Below are positions 43,287 through 52,047 of a stretch of 64,000 bases of DNA, in pieces. Each line of letters starts with the position of its first letter. Position 1 is the first letter of the stretch. This stretch comes from Cupriavidus basilensis (GTDB lineage Bacteria > Pseudomonadota > Gammaproteobacteria > Burkholderiales > Burkholderiaceae). The notes beneath the pieces were generated by a model that was not told the origin of the DNA, made no database searches, and worked only from the letters and a program-made list of their open reading frames with translations. Where the stretch lies: positions 992,001 through 1,056,000 of the forward strand of contig NZ_CP062804.1 in NCBI RefSeq assembly GCF_008801925.2. The letters run 5' to 3'. The position numbers were made by a program, and so were the translations under genes.

Positions 43287-44801
43287 ATGGACGCACGCAA
43301 GAAGCTGAACCTGCGGGAAAAATACGCGACGATGACGCGCGACCTCGGCTGGGAAACCACCTACGAGCCGATGGACAAGGTCTTTCCCTACGACAAGTAC
43401 GAAGGCATCAAGATCCACGACTGGGACAAATGGGAAGACCCGTTCCGCATGACCATGGACGCCTACTGGAAATACCAGTCGGAGAAGGAGCGCAAGCTGT
43501 ACGCGATCATCGATTCGTTCGTGCAGAACAACGGCCACCTCAACGTCTCGGACCCGCGCTACCTGAACGCGCTGCGCCTGTTCCTGACCGGCGTGACGCC
43601 GCTGGAGTACGCGGCGCACCGCGGCTATGCCCACCTCGGGCGGCACTTTCGCGGCGCCGGCGCGCGGGTGGCGGCGCAGATGCAGTCGATCGACGAGCTG
43701 CGCCACGCCCAGACCCAGATGCACACGCTGTCGGTCTACAACAAGTACTTCAACGGCTTCGGCGAATGGCAGCACATGCACGACCGGGTCTGGTACCTGT
43801 CCGTGCCCAAGTCCTATTTCGAAGACGCCATGAGCGCGGGGCCGTTCGAGTTCATCACCGCGATCTCGTTCTCCTTCGAGTATGTGCTGACCAACCTGCT
43901 GTTCATGCCCTTCATGTCGGGTGCGGCCTACAACGGCGACATGGCCACGGTGACCTTCGGCTTCTCGGCACAGTCCGACGAATCGCGTCATATGACGCTG
44001 GGCCTGGAAGTGGTGAAGTTCCTGTGCCAGCAGGACCCGGACAATATCCCCATCCTGCAGAAGTGGCTGGACAAATGGTTCTGGCGCGGCTTTCGCCTGC
44101 TTACGCTGGTCGGCATGATGATGGACTACATGCTGCCCAAGCGCGTGATGTCGTGGGCGGAAGCCTGGGAGATGTACTTCGAGCAGGCCGGCGGCGCGCT
44201 GTTCAAGGACCTGGAGCGCTACGGCCTGCGCATGCCCAAGTACCACGAGGTGGCCACCAAGACCAAGGACCGCATCACCCACGAGGCCTGGGGCACCTTC
44301 TACAACTACGCCGCCGCGGCCGGCTTCCATACCTGGGTGCCCAAGCAGGACGAGATGGCCTGGCTGACGGAGAAATATCCCGACACCTTCGCGCGCTACT
44401 ACAAGCCGCGCCTCGACTACTGGCAGGAACGCCAGCAGCAAGGCGAGCGCTTCTACAACGCCACGCTGCCGATGCTGTGCCAGACCTGCCAGATCCCGAT
44501 GGTGTTCTCGGAGCCCGACGACCCCACCCAGACCTGCTACCGGGAGAGCAGCTACCACGGCATGCGGTTCCACTTCTGCTCGGACGGCTGCAAGGACATC
44601 TTCGATGGTGAGCCGCAGAAGTACGCGCAGGCATGGTTGCCCGTGCACCAGATCTACCAGGGCAACTGCGGCGGTGGATCGCTGGACGACGTGCTCAAGT
44701 GGTACCGCATCAACCCTGGCGCGGACAACCTGGATTTCGAAGGTTCGCAGGATCAGAAGAACTGGAACGCCTGGAAGGGCGTGCCTGGCACGGCCGCCTG
44801 A
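43287..44801 (+). CDS. dmpN: Phenol hydroxylase oxygenase large (alpha) subunit P3
   Basis: A 504-residue diiron catalytic subunit that hydroxylates phenol to catechol. Ligands of the carboxylate-bridged iron centre are recognisable: Glu107, Glu137 and His140 (IDELRHAQTQ), a further Glu in the FSFEYVLTNLLF helix, and Glu232 and His235 (DESRHMTLGLE). A YHS-like C-terminal zinc-binding region (LCQTCQIPMVF, FHFCSDGCKDIF) is typical of DmpN. It is full length and next to the gamma subunit. Confidence 0.95.
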   Translation: MDARKKLNLREKYATMTRDLGWETTYEPMDKVFPYDKYEGIKIHDWDKWEDPFRMTMDAYWKYQSEKERKLYAIIDSFVQNNGHLNVSDPRYLNALRLFLTGVTPLEYAAHRGYAHLGRHFRGAGARVAAQMQSIDELRHAQTQMHTLSVYNKYFNGFGEWQHMHDRVWYLSVPKSYFEDAMSAGPFEFITAISFSFEYVLTNLLFMPFMSGAAYNGDMATVTFGFSAQSDESRHMTLGLEVVKFLCQQDPDNIPILQKWLDKWFWRGFRLLTLVGMMMDYMLPKRVMSWAEAWEMYFEQAGGALFKDLERYGLRMPKYHEVATKTKDRITHEAWGTFYNYAAAAGFHTWVPKQDEMAWLTEKYPDTFARYYKPRLDYWQERQQQGERFYNATLPMLCQTCQIPMVFSEPDDPTQTCYRESSYHGMRFHFCSDGCKDIFDGEPQKYAQAWLPVHQIYQGNCGGGSLDDVLKWYRINPGADNLDFEGSQDQKNWNAWKGVPGTAA

Positions 44802-44833
44802 GCGGCCGGCATACAAGAGATAAGGAGACCACC

Positions 44834-45193
44834 ATGTCCGTCGTATCCATTGGCCCCTACGCGTTCGAGCCCGCCGACCGCGAAGCGGTGTTCCACGGCA
44901 ACCGCCTGCTCTATATCGGCTGGGACCGCCACCTGCTGTTTTGTGCGCCGCATTGCCTTCCCTTGCCGCCGTCGATGCGCCTGCGCGATGTCGTGGAGAA
45001 CGTGCTGCCGGGCGTCTACGGCTATCACCCCGACTTTGCCCGCATCGACTGGAGCCGCGTGGCGTGGCTGCGCGGCGGCGAGCCCTGGCAGCCGGACCTT
45101 GACCGCACGCTGGAAGAGAACGGCCTGGGCCACAAGGCGGTGATCCGGTTCCGCACACCGGGGCTGGATGGCATTGGCGGCAGTGGCAGCTAA
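44834..45193 (+). CDS. dmpO: Phenol hydroxylase oxygenase gamma subunit P4
   Basis: A 119-residue small chain of the hydroxylase. It begins MSVVSIGPYAFEPADREAVFHG and contains LLFCAPHCLPLPPSMRLRD and YGYHPDFARIDWSRVAWL, as in DmpO/PhlO. The stop codon lies in a 13-bp tandem repeat, so the last residues (GSGS) may be a repeat by-product. TAAGGAGACC precedes the ATG at 44834. Confidence 0.9.
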   Translation: MSVVSIGPYAFEPADREAVFHGNRLLYIGWDRHLLFCAPHCLPLPPSMRLRDVVENVLPGVYGYHPDFARIDWSRVAWLRGGEPWQPDLDRTLEENGLGHKAVIRFRTPGLDGIGGSGS

Positions 45194-45206
45194 CAGTGGC
45201 AGCTAA
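45181..45206. repeat. 13-bp tandem repeat across the dmpO stop codon
   Basis: CAGTGGCAGCTAA occurs twice in direct succession; the first copy supplies the dmpO stop codon (TAA at 45191-45193). A repeat change would leave the protein end unchanged. Confidence 0.95.
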
Positions 45207-45221
45207 GGTAGGAGACACAAG

Positions 45222-46289
45222 ATGTATTCCCTGACCATTGAACCGATCGGGCAGACCATCCCCATCGCGCCGGGCCAGACCGTGCTGGATGCTTGCCTGC
45301 GCAACGGCGTGTGGCTGCCGCACGCCTGCTGCCACGGGCTGTGCGCCACCTGCAAGGTGCAGGTGGTGGAGGGCGAATTCGAGCATGGAGAGGCCTCCAA
45401 CTTCGCGCTGATGGACTTCGAGCGCGACAGCGGGCAGTGCCTGGCCTGCTGCGCCACCGCGCAGTCCGACATGGTGATCGAGGCCGATATCGAGGAAGAC
45501 GCCGACTCGCTCGGCCTGCCGCTGGCTGACTATCGTGCCGAGGTGGTGGAGGCCCGCGCGCTGACCCCCACCATCCGCGGCATCTGGCTGCGCGTGAAGG
45601 GGGGCGCCGCGGCTGCCTTCCAGGCCGGCCAGTACCTCAACCTGCGCGTGCCGGGCTGCGACCAGCCGCGTGCGTTCTCGCTGGCCAACCGTCCCGGCGA
45701 TGACCTGGTGGAGCTGCATGTGCGGCGGGTGGAAGGCGGGCAGGCTACCGGCTACCTGCACGATCAGTTGTCGGTGGGTGACGAACTCGGGTTTTCCGCG
45801 CCTTACGGCCGCTTCTTCGTGCGCAAGTCAGCGCAAAAGCCGATGCTGTTCCTGGCGGGCGGCTCGGGCTTGTCCAGCCCGCGCGCCATGATCCTGGACA
45901 TGCTGGCCGCCGGCGAGACCCTGCCGATCACGCTGGTGCAAGGCGCGCGCAACCGCACGGAGCTGTACTACGACGAGGCGTTCCGTGCACTGGCCGGCGC
46001 GCACCCCAACTTCCGCTATGTGCCCGCGCTCTCCGACGAACCGGCGGACAGCGGCTGGGACGGCGCGCGCGGCTATGTGCATGACGTCCTGCACGGCCTT
46101 TACGCCAATGGCGCGACCGCCGACTTCCGGGGACACAAGGCCTATCTGTGCGGCCCGCCGCCGATGATCGAAGCCTGCATCCGCACGTTGATGCAGGGCC
46201 GGCTGTTCGAGGAGGACATCCACACCGAGAAGTTCATCTCGGCCGGCGACGCACAGAACAGCGCGCGCAGCCCGCTGTTCAAGATCTGA
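45222..46289 (+). CDS. dmpP: Phenol hydroxylase reductase P5
   Basis: A 355-residue electron-transfer protein from NADH to the diiron hydroxylase. The N-terminal plant-type [2Fe-2S] domain (about 1-90) has CCHGLCATCKVQ and later CLACCA. The FAD domain (about 100-200) contains PRAFSLANRPGDDLVELHVRR-type sequence with RAFSLAN. The NAD domain (about 205-340) contains FLAGGSGLSSPRAMILDM and AYLCGPPPMIEACI. AGGAG precedes the ATG. Confidence 0.94.
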   Translation: MYSLTIEPIGQTIPIAPGQTVLDACLRNGVWLPHACCHGLCATCKVQVVEGEFEHGEASNFALMDFERDSGQCLACCATAQSDMVIEADIEEDADSLGLPLADYRAEVVEARALTPTIRGIWLRVKGGAAAAFQAGQYLNLRVPGCDQPRAFSLANRPGDDLVELHVRRVEGGQATGYLHDQLSVGDELGFSAPYGRFFVRKSAQKPMLFLAGGSGLSSPRAMILDMLAAGETLPITLVQGARNRTELYYDEAFRALAGAHPNFRYVPALSDEPADSGWDGARGYVHDVLHGLYANGATADFRGHKAYLCGPPPMIEACIRTLMQGRLFEEDIHTEKFISAGDAQNSARSPLFKI

Positions 46290-46302
46290 TGGAGGGCGCG
46301 GC

Positions 46303-46632
46303 ATGCATACCGTCGAGATCGCGGGAAGCGGCCAGTGCTACCCCTGCGCGCCGGAGCAGAACCTGCTGCGCGCCATGGAAGCCCTGGGCAAGCGTGGCAT
46401 TCCCGCGGGTTGCCGGGGCGGTGGCTGCGGGGTGTGCAAGGTGCGCATCGAGGCTGGCCGCTACCACACCGGCAAGATGAGCCGCGCCTGCCTGTCGGAG
46501 GCGGAGGAGGGGAGTGGGTTTGTGCTCGCCTGCAAGACCTTCCCCGACAGCGATATCCGGCTGCAGCCGGTGGCGTTGCTGCAGCGCTGCCTGGACAAGC
46601 AGCGGGCGCGGCAGGACGCAGCGCAAGCGTAG
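46303..46632 (+). CDS. dmpQ: [2Fe-2S] ferredoxin, XylT/DmpQ type
   Basis: A 109-residue chloroplast-type ferredoxin with the Cys cluster GCRGGGCGVCKVRIEAG and a fourth Cys in LACKTFP. XylT-type ferredoxins re-reduce the iron of catechol 2,3-dioxygenase after inactivation, and this gene sits directly before that dioxygenase. GGAGGG lies before the ATG at 46303; the gap to dmpP is 13 nt. Confidence 0.9.
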   Translation: MHTVEIAGSGQCYPCAPEQNLLRAMEALGKRGIPAGCRGGGCGVCKVRIEAGRYHTGKMSRACLSEAEEGSGFVLACKTFPDSDIRLQPVALLQRCLDKQRARQDAAQA

Positions 46633-46640
46633 TTGAACAA

Positions 46641-46676
46641 GCAGCAATAAATGCAGCAATAAATGCAGCAATACAA
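46641..46676. repeat. 12-bp tandem repeat between dmpQ and dmpB
   Basis: GCAGCAATAAAT occurs twice followed by a diverged third copy (GCAGCAATACAA). It begins 8 nt after the ferredoxin stop codon, in the spacer before the dioxygenase ribosome site. Confidence 0.95.
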
Positions 46677-46711
46677 GATGGACCAATAACCCCATCATCA
46701 AGGAGACAGTC

Positions 46712-47644
46712 ATGGCATTGACAGGCGTATTGCGCCCGGGGCACGTGGCACTGCGCGTGCTGGAACTCGAACCGGCGCTCAAGCACTACACCGAGGTTCT
46801 CGGGCTGATCGAAACCGCGCGCGACGACAAGGGCCGCGTCTACCTGAAGGCCTGGGACGAGCACGATCACCACAGTGTGGTCTTGCGCGAGGCCGACAGC
46901 CCGGGCATGGACTACATGGGCTTTCGCGTGGATAGCGGCCGCACGCTGGAGCGGCTGGCCCAGGAGGTGGAGCAGTCCGGACTCGCTTCGGACTGCCAGT
47001 GGATTCCCGCCGGCGAGCATCCGCGCACCGGCGTGCGCTTTCGCTTCACCATTCCCACGGGACATGCCATCGAACTCTTCGCCGACAAGGACAAGCTGGG
47101 CTGCCTGACCGGCGACAGCAACCCCGACCCGTGGCCGGACGACCTGCGCGGCATGGCGCCCAGCCGCTTCGATCATTGCCTGCTGTACGGCGATGACCTG
47201 GATGGCACGGTCAAGCTGTTTCGCGACGTGCTCGGCTTCACGCTGGCCGAGGAGGTGGTCGCCGGCCCCGACAAGATGATGATCGGCGCCTTCCTGACGT
47301 GCTCCAACAAGGCGCATGACATCGCCTTCATCCGGCATGCGGAGAAGAACAAGTTCCATCACGCCTCGTTCAACCTGGACAACTGGGGCGAAGTGCTGAA
47401 GGCCGCGGACATTATCTCCAAGAAGGACGTGTCGCTCGATATCGGGCCGACGCGGCATGGCATTACACGCGGCGCGACGATCTATTTCTTCGATCCTTCG
47501 GGCAACCGGAACGAGGTCTTTTCTGGCGGCTATATCCACTATCCGGACAAGCCGACCATCACATGGACGGACAACGAGCTGGGCCGGGCGATCTTCTATC
47601 ACGACCGCAAGCTGAACGACGCGTTCCTGAATGTACTGACCTGA
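46712..47644 (+). CDS. dmpB: Catechol 2,3-dioxygenase
   Basis: A 310-residue extradiol dioxygenase that cleaves catechol to 2-hydroxymuconic semialdehyde. It has two vicinal-oxygen-chelate domains. The Fe(II) ligands fit His155 ([10 protein letters not shown]), His216 or His217 (KFHHASFNL) and Glu268 ([10 protein letters not shown]). The full-length N-terminus [17 protein letters not shown] matches the family. AAGGAGACA precedes the ATG. Confidence 0.95.
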   Translation: MALTGVLRPGHVALRVLELEPALKHYTEVLGLIETARDDKGRVYLKAWDEHDHHSVVLREADSPGMDYMGFRVDSGRTLERLAQEVEQSGLASDCQWIPAGEHPRTGVRFRFTIPTGHAIELFADKDKLGCLTGDSNPDPWPDDLRGMAPSRFDHCLLYGDDLDGTVKLFRDVLGFTLAEEVVAGPDKMMIGAFLTCSNKAHDIAFIRHAEKNKFHHASFNLDNWGEVLKAADIISKKDVSLDIGPTRHGITRGATIYFFDPSGNRNEVFSGGYIHYPDKPTITWTDNELGRAIFYHDRKLNDAFLNVLT

Positions 47645-47651
47645 TCCCCGT

Positions 47652-47676
47652 CCCTCTCCCACTGCGTGGGAGAGGG
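47652..47676. terminator. Perfect 11-bp stem after dmpB
   Basis: CCCTCTCCCAC-TGC-GTGGGAGAGGG is a perfect 11-bp stem with a 3-nt loop, 8 nt after the dmpB stop codon. No T run follows, so it more likely stabilises or segments the operon mRNA than ends it. Confidence 0.5.
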
Positions 47677-47742
47677 GAGCAATACGAAAGACGATAGGTA
47701 GCAAGGCAAAGCGGCGCACCCTGCCGCACCAAGCGAGACAAC

Positions 47743-49197
47743 ATGAAAGAGTTCAAGAACTTCATCAACGGCGAATGGGTGGCCACCAACCGCCAGTTCG
47801 ATGACCGCAACCCGGTCGACAACAGCCTGATCGCCCGTGTGCACGAAGCCGGCCAGGCCGAGGTCGATGCCGCCGTCGCGGCGGCAAAGCAAGCGCTGAA
47901 GGGCCCGTGGGGCAAGATGACCGTGGCGCGGCGCGTCGAGATATTGCACGCGGTGGCCGACGGCATCAACCGCCGCTTCGACGACTTCCTGCAAGCCGAG
48001 ATTGCCGACACCGGCAAGCCGCACTCGCTTGCCAGCCACATCGACATCCCGCGCGGCGCCGCCAACTTCAAGGTGTTCGCCGACCTGATCAAGAACGTGC
48101 CGGCAGAGAGCTTCGCCATGGCCACGCCGGATGGCGGCGAGGCCATCAATTACGCGGTGCGCTCGCCGCGTGGCGTGATCGGCGTGGTGTGCCCGTGGAA
48201 CCTGCCGCTGCTGCTGATGACATGGAAGGTCGGCCCGGCGCTGGCGTGCGGCAACACGGTGGTGGTCAAGCCATCCGAGGAAACGCCCGCGACCGCCACG
48301 CTGCTCGGGGAGGTCATGAACGAGGCTGGCGTGCCGCCGGGCGTCTACAACGTGGTCCATGGTTTCGGCCCGGATTCCGCCGGTGCTTTCCTGACCGCGC
48401 ACCCGGATGTGAACGGCATCACTTTCACCGGCGAGACCCGTACTGGCGAGGCCATCATGAAGGCGGCCGCCAATGGCGTGCGCCCGGTGTCGTTCGAGCT
48501 GGGCGGCAAGAATGCCGGCATCGTGTTCGCCGACGCGGATTTCGACAAGGCAGTGGCCGGCATCACCCGCTCGGCCTTCGAGAACAGCGGCCAGGTTTGC
48601 CTGGGCACCGAGCGCGTCTACGTGCAGCGGCCCATCTTCGCGCGTTTCGTCGCGGCGCTCAAGGCCAGGGCCGAGGCCCTGCGCATTGGCAGGCCGAATG
48701 ACGAGGGCGTCAACATGGGCCCGCTGGTGTCGCTGGAGCACCGCGACAAGGTGCTGTCCTACTACCGCAAGGCGGTGGATGCGGGCGCTACCGTGGTCAC
48801 CGGCGGCGGTGTGCCCGAGATGCCCGGCGCGCTGGCCGAGGGCGCCTGGGTGCAGCCCACCATCTGGACCGGCCTGCCGGAGGACTCGGCGGTGATCCGC
48901 GAGGAGATCTTCGGCCCTTGCTGCCATATCGCGCCGTTCGATACCGAGGAGGAAGCCATCCGCCTCGCCAACGATACGCCTTACGGGCTGGCCGCCACCG
49001 TGTGGACGTCCGACCTGGGCACCGCGCACCGCATGGGCAGCGCGCTGGAGGTGGGCATCTGCTGGATTAACGCGTGGTTCCTGCGCGACCTGCGCACCGC
49101 CTTCGGCGGCGCCAAGCAATCCGGCATCGGCCGCGAGGGCGGGGTGCATTCGCTGGAGTTCTATACCGAGCTGCGCAATGTGTGCGTGAAACTTTGA
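47743..49197 (+). CDS. dmpC: 2-hydroxymuconic semialdehyde dehydrogenase
   Basis: A 484-residue NAD-dependent aldehyde dehydrogenase (XylG/DmpC) that oxidises the ring-cleavage product to 2-hydroxymuconate (4-oxalocrotonate). The catalytic pair is Cys286 (SGQVCLGTERVYV) and Glu252 (SFELGGKNAGIVF). The NAD-binding WNLPLLLMTWK and KPSEETPATA segments are present. It directs the pathway into the oxidative branch; no hydrolase (DmpD) lies next to it. Confidence 0.94.
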   Translation: MKEFKNFINGEWVATNRQFDDRNPVDNSLIARVHEAGQAEVDAAVAAAKQALKGPWGKMTVARRVEILHAVADGINRRFDDFLQAEIADTGKPHSLASHIDIPRGAANFKVFADLIKNVPAESFAMATPDGGEAINYAVRSPRGVIGVVCPWNLPLLLMTWKVGPALACGNTVVVKPSEETPATATLLGEVMNEAGVPPGVYNVVHGFGPDSAGAFLTAHPDVNGITFTGETRTGEAIMKAAANGVRPVSFELGGKNAGIVFADADFDKAVAGITRSAFENSGQVCLGTERVYVQRPIFARFVAALKARAEALRIGRPNDEGVNMGPLVSLEHRDKVLSYYRKAVDAGATVVTGGGVPEMPGALAEGAWVQPTIWTGLPEDSAVIREEIFGPCCHIAPFDTEEEAIRLANDTPYGLAATVWTSDLGTAHRMGSALEVGICWINAWFLRDLRTAFGGAKQSGIGREGGVHSLEFYTELRNVCVKL

Positions 49198-49205
49198 GGC
49201 AGGCC

Positions 49206-49988
49206 ATGAGAACCGAAGACATTGTTGAGATCGGCACGCGCCTGCATCAGGCGCTGGATCAACGCCAAGCCATCGCCCCGCTGACCGAGCGCTACCCCGA
49301 ACTGTCCATTGACGACGCCTACCGTATCCAGCTGGCCATGGTGCAGCACCGCCTGGACGCCGGCGAGCGCGTGATCGGCAAGAAGATCGGCGTGACCAGC
49401 CGGGTGGTGATGGACATGCTAGACGTGCGCCAGCCGGACTTCGGGCACCTGCTGTCCGGCATGGTCTACGGCGACGGCGCCGCCATTGCCGCCGATACGC
49501 TGATCGCGCCCAAGGCCGAAGGGGAAATCGCCTTCGTGCTCAAGGAAGACCTGGAAGGTCCCGGCGTGACCAACGCCGATGTGCTGCGTGCCACTGCCTA
49601 CGTGCTGCCGTGCTTCGAGATCGTCGACTCGCGCATCCGCGACTGGAAGATCCGGATCCAGGACACCGTGGCGGACAACGCATCGTCCGGCGTGTTCGTG
49701 CTGGGCGACGCCGCCGTGGACCCGCGCGGCCTTGACCTCGGCACCGTTGGCATGACGCTGGAGAAAAACGGCGAGATCGTCGCCACCGGCGCGGGCGCCG
49801 CGGCGCTCGGCCACCCGGCCAACGCCGTGGCGTGGCTGGCCAATACGCTGGGGCGCCTTGGCATCGGGCTGAAAAAGGGCGAGGTGATCCTGTCTGGCTC
49901 GCTGGCCGCGATGGTGCCTGTCCGGGCCGGTGACCAGCTTCGTATCAGCCTGGGCGGCATCGGCTCAGCCGGCGTGCGCTTCATTTGA
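49206..49988 (+). CDS. dmpE: 2-oxopent-4-enoate hydratase
   Basis: A 260-residue member of the hydratase/decarboxylase (FAH-like) family, assigned as DmpE/XylJ: KKIGVTSRVVMDMLDVRQPDFGHLLSGM and the GEIAFVLKEDLEGPGVTNADV region with EIVDSRIRDWKIRIQDTVADN. It hydrates 2-oxopent-4-enoate to 4-hydroxy-2-oxovalerate. It can form a complex with DmpH, the paralogous gene that follows. The ATG is 8 nt after dmpC. Confidence 0.88.
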   Translation: MRTEDIVEIGTRLHQALDQRQAIAPLTERYPELSIDDAYRIQLAMVQHRLDAGERVIGKKIGVTSRVVMDMLDVRQPDFGHLLSGMVYGDGAAIAADTLIAPKAEGEIAFVLKEDLEGPGVTNADVLRATAYVLPCFEIVDSRIRDWKIRIQDTVADNASSGVFVLGDAAVDPRGLDLGTVGMTLEKNGEIVATGAGAAALGHPANAVAWLANTLGRLGIGLKKGEVILSGSLAAMVPVRAGDQLRISLGGIGSAGVRFI

Positions 49989-50020
49989 TCGGATTCCATA
50001 CAGCAGCCCAGGACTACGCC

Positions 50021-50809
50021 ATGCACCTTACCCAAGACACCATCCAGCAGCTCGCCGAGCATCTGGAAAACGCCGAGCTCAACCGCGAGCCGGTGCGCAA
50101 GATTACCGACACCCATCCCGATATGGACTGGGATGATGCCTACGCCATCCAGGACGCGATCCGGGCGCGCAAGCAAGCGCGCGGCACCCGCATTGCCGGC
50201 CTGAAGATGGGGCTGACCTCGTTTGCCAAGATGCGCCAGATGGGCGTCACCGATCCGGTCTATGGCTTCCTGACCGACTACGGCGCCTGCATGGACGGTG
50301 GCGCCATCGACACCGCAGCGCTGATCCATCCCAAGGTGGAGGCCGAGATTGCCTTCGTGCTCAAGCATCCGCTCAAGGGGCCGGGCTGCCATATCGGCGA
50401 CGTGCTGGCCGCCACCGATTTTGTATTGCCGGCGGTGGAGGTGATCGACTCGCGCTATGAGAACTTCCGCTTCGACCTCAAGAGCGTGATCGCCGACAAC
50501 ACGTCGTCGGCACGCTTTGTCGTCGGCGGCACGCATCGCAGCGCCGAGGGGATCGACCTGAAGAACCTTGGCGTGGTGCTGGAGAAGAACGGCGAAGTGG
50601 TCGCCACCGCCGCCGGCGCCGCCGTGCTCGGCCACCCGGCCAGCAGCGTGGCCATGCTGGCGAACATGCTTGGCGCGCGTGGGCGCGAGCTGCCGGCGGG
50701 CACCTTCATCATGACCGGCGGCGTGACCGAGGCCATCGCGGTGGCGGCCGGCGATAGCATCACGGTGCGCTACCAGCACCTGGGCACGGTGTCGATGCGC
50801 TTCGTTTGA
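50021..50809 (+). CDS. dmpH: 4-oxalocrotonate decarboxylase
   Basis: A 262-residue paralogue of DmpE: ENAELNREPVRKITDTHPDMDWDDAY, GLKMGLTSFAKMRQMGVTDPVYGFL, HPKVEAEIAFVLKHPLKGPGCH, and VIDSRYENFRFDLKSVIADN, all hallmarks of DmpH/XylI. It decarboxylates 4-oxalocrotonate after the tautomerase step. In Pseudomonas these two proteins form a complex that channels the unstable product. The gene has a short repeat array right after its stop codon. Confidence 0.92.
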   Translation: MHLTQDTIQQLAEHLENAELNREPVRKITDTHPDMDWDDAYAIQDAIRARKQARGTRIAGLKMGLTSFAKMRQMGVTDPVYGFLTDYGACMDGGAIDTAALIHPKVEAEIAFVLKHPLKGPGCHIGDVLAATDFVLPAVEVIDSRYENFRFDLKSVIADNTSSARFVVGGTHRSAEGIDLKNLGVVLEKNGEVVATAAGAAVLGHPASSVAMLANMLGARGRELPAGTFIMTGGVTEAIAVAAGDSITVRYQHLGTVSMRFV

Positions 50810-50849
50810 ACCGAACCAGAACCGAACCAGAACCGAACCAGAACCGAAC
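50809..50849. repeat. 11-bp tandem repeat after the dmpH stop codon
   Basis: AACCGAACCAG occurs three times in succession (50809-50841) with a fourth partial copy. The array starts at the last base of the dmpH stop codon and ends before the dmpI ribosome site. Confidence 0.95.
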
Positions 50850-50866
50850 TGAGCAGGACAAACACC

Positions 50867-51058
50867 ATGCCCATCATGCAAGTCTTTTTGATCGAAGGCC
50901 GGACCGATGAACAGAAGGCCCGCCTGATCCAGGCGCTGACCGACGCCGCCGTGGAATCGATCGGCGCGCCGGTGGAGTCGGTGCGGGTGATGATCACCGA
51001 AGTTCCCAATACGCAATTCGGCATCGCGGGCAAGACCGCGAAAGCGCTCGGCCGCTGA
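50867..51058 (+). CDS. dmpI: 4-oxalocrotonate tautomerase
   Basis: A 63-residue enzyme whose catalytic base is Pro-1 (second codon, exposed by Met removal). It begins [21 protein letters not shown], has the family length, and ends [19 protein letters not shown]. It converts the enol 2-hydroxymuconate to 4-oxalocrotonate for DmpH. Confidence 0.94.
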   Translation: MPIMQVFLIEGRTDEQKARLIQALTDAAVESIGAPVESVRVMITEVPNTQFGIAGKTAKALGR

Positions 51059-51078
51059 AGCGGCAACGGAGAATCAGC

Positions 51079-52023
51079 ATGGACATGAGAACAAGCGGCA
51101 AGCACAAGGTAGCCATCATCGGCTCGGGCAATATCGGCACCGACCTGATGATCAAGGTCATGCGCCACGGCCGGCATCTGGAGATGGGCGCGATGGTCGG
51201 CATCGACGCCGCTTCCGATGGCCTGGCCCGGGCCGCGCGGCTGGGCGTGCCCACCACGGCCGAAGGCATCGAAGGCCTGGTGAGGATGGCCGGCTTTGGC
51301 GATATCCGCATCGCCTTCGACGCCACCTCGGCCGGCGCCCACGCGCATCACAACCAGATCCTGCAGCGGCACGGCATCCAGGTGATCGACCTGACCCCGG
51401 CCGCGCTCGGGCCGTACGTGGTGCCGGTGGTCAACCTGGACCAGCAGCTCGGCGCCAGCAATATCAATATGGTCACCTGCGGCGGCCAGGCCACCATCCC
51501 GATGGTGGCGGCGGTGTCTCGCGTGGCCAAGGTGCATTACGCGGAGATCGTGGCCTCGATCTCCAGCAAGTCCGCCGGGCCGGGCACGCGTGCCAATATC
51601 GACGAATTTACCGAGACCACCAGCCAGGCGATCTGCTCGGTGGGCGGCGCGGCGCGCGGCAAGGCCATCATCGTGCTGAATCCGGCCGAGCCGCCACTGA
51701 TGATGCGCGACACGGTGTTCACGCTGTCCGAGGACGCCGACGAGGCGGCGATAGAGGCCAGCGTGGAGGCCATGGCGAAGGCGGTGCAGGCCTATGTGCC
51801 TGGCTACCGGCTCAAGCAGCGGGTGCAGTTCGAGCGCATCGATCCGTGCGCGCCGTTGAATATCCCGGGGCTGGGGCGGATGAGCGGGCTAAAGACCTCG
51901 ATCTTCCTCGAAGTGGAGGGCGCCGCCCATTACCTGCCGGCTTATGCCGGCAACCTCGACATCATGACCAGCGCCGCGCTCGCCTGCGCCGAGCGCCTGG
52001 CGCAAACACGGCTGGCTGCGTAA
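51079..52023 (+). CDS. dmpF: Acetaldehyde dehydrogenase (acylating)
   Basis: A 314-residue enzyme of the DmpF/MhpF type that turns acetaldehyde, CoA and NAD+ into acetyl-CoA. The Rossmann motif [14 protein letters not shown] is at 14-27, the catalytic Cys134 lies in [13 protein letters not shown], and [18 protein letters not shown] follows. It forms a channelled complex with the aldolase encoded next (25 nt later). GGAG precedes the ATG. Confidence 0.93.
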   Translation: MDMRTSGKHKVAIIGSGNIGTDLMIKVMRHGRHLEMGAMVGIDAASDGLARAARLGVPTTAEGIEGLVRMAGFGDIRIAFDATSAGAHAHHNQILQRHGIQVIDLTPAALGPYVVPVVNLDQQLGASNINMVTCGGQATIPMVAAVSRVAKVHYAEIVASISSKSAGPGTRANIDEFTETTSQAICSVGGAARGKAIIVLNPAEPPLMMRDTVFTLSEDADEAAIEASVEAMAKAVQAYVPGYRLKQRVQFERIDPCAPLNIPGLGRMSGLKTSIFLEVEGAAHYLPAYAGNLDIMTSAALACAERLAQTRLAA

Positions 52024-52047
52024 GCGGCGGGCGCACGGAGACAAGAC

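Noticed and set aside
49206..50809. Two similar FAH-like genes considered as a duplicated single enzyme
   Set aside because: Motifs separate them clearly into DmpE (hydratase) and DmpH (decarboxylase), which are known paralogues that act together.
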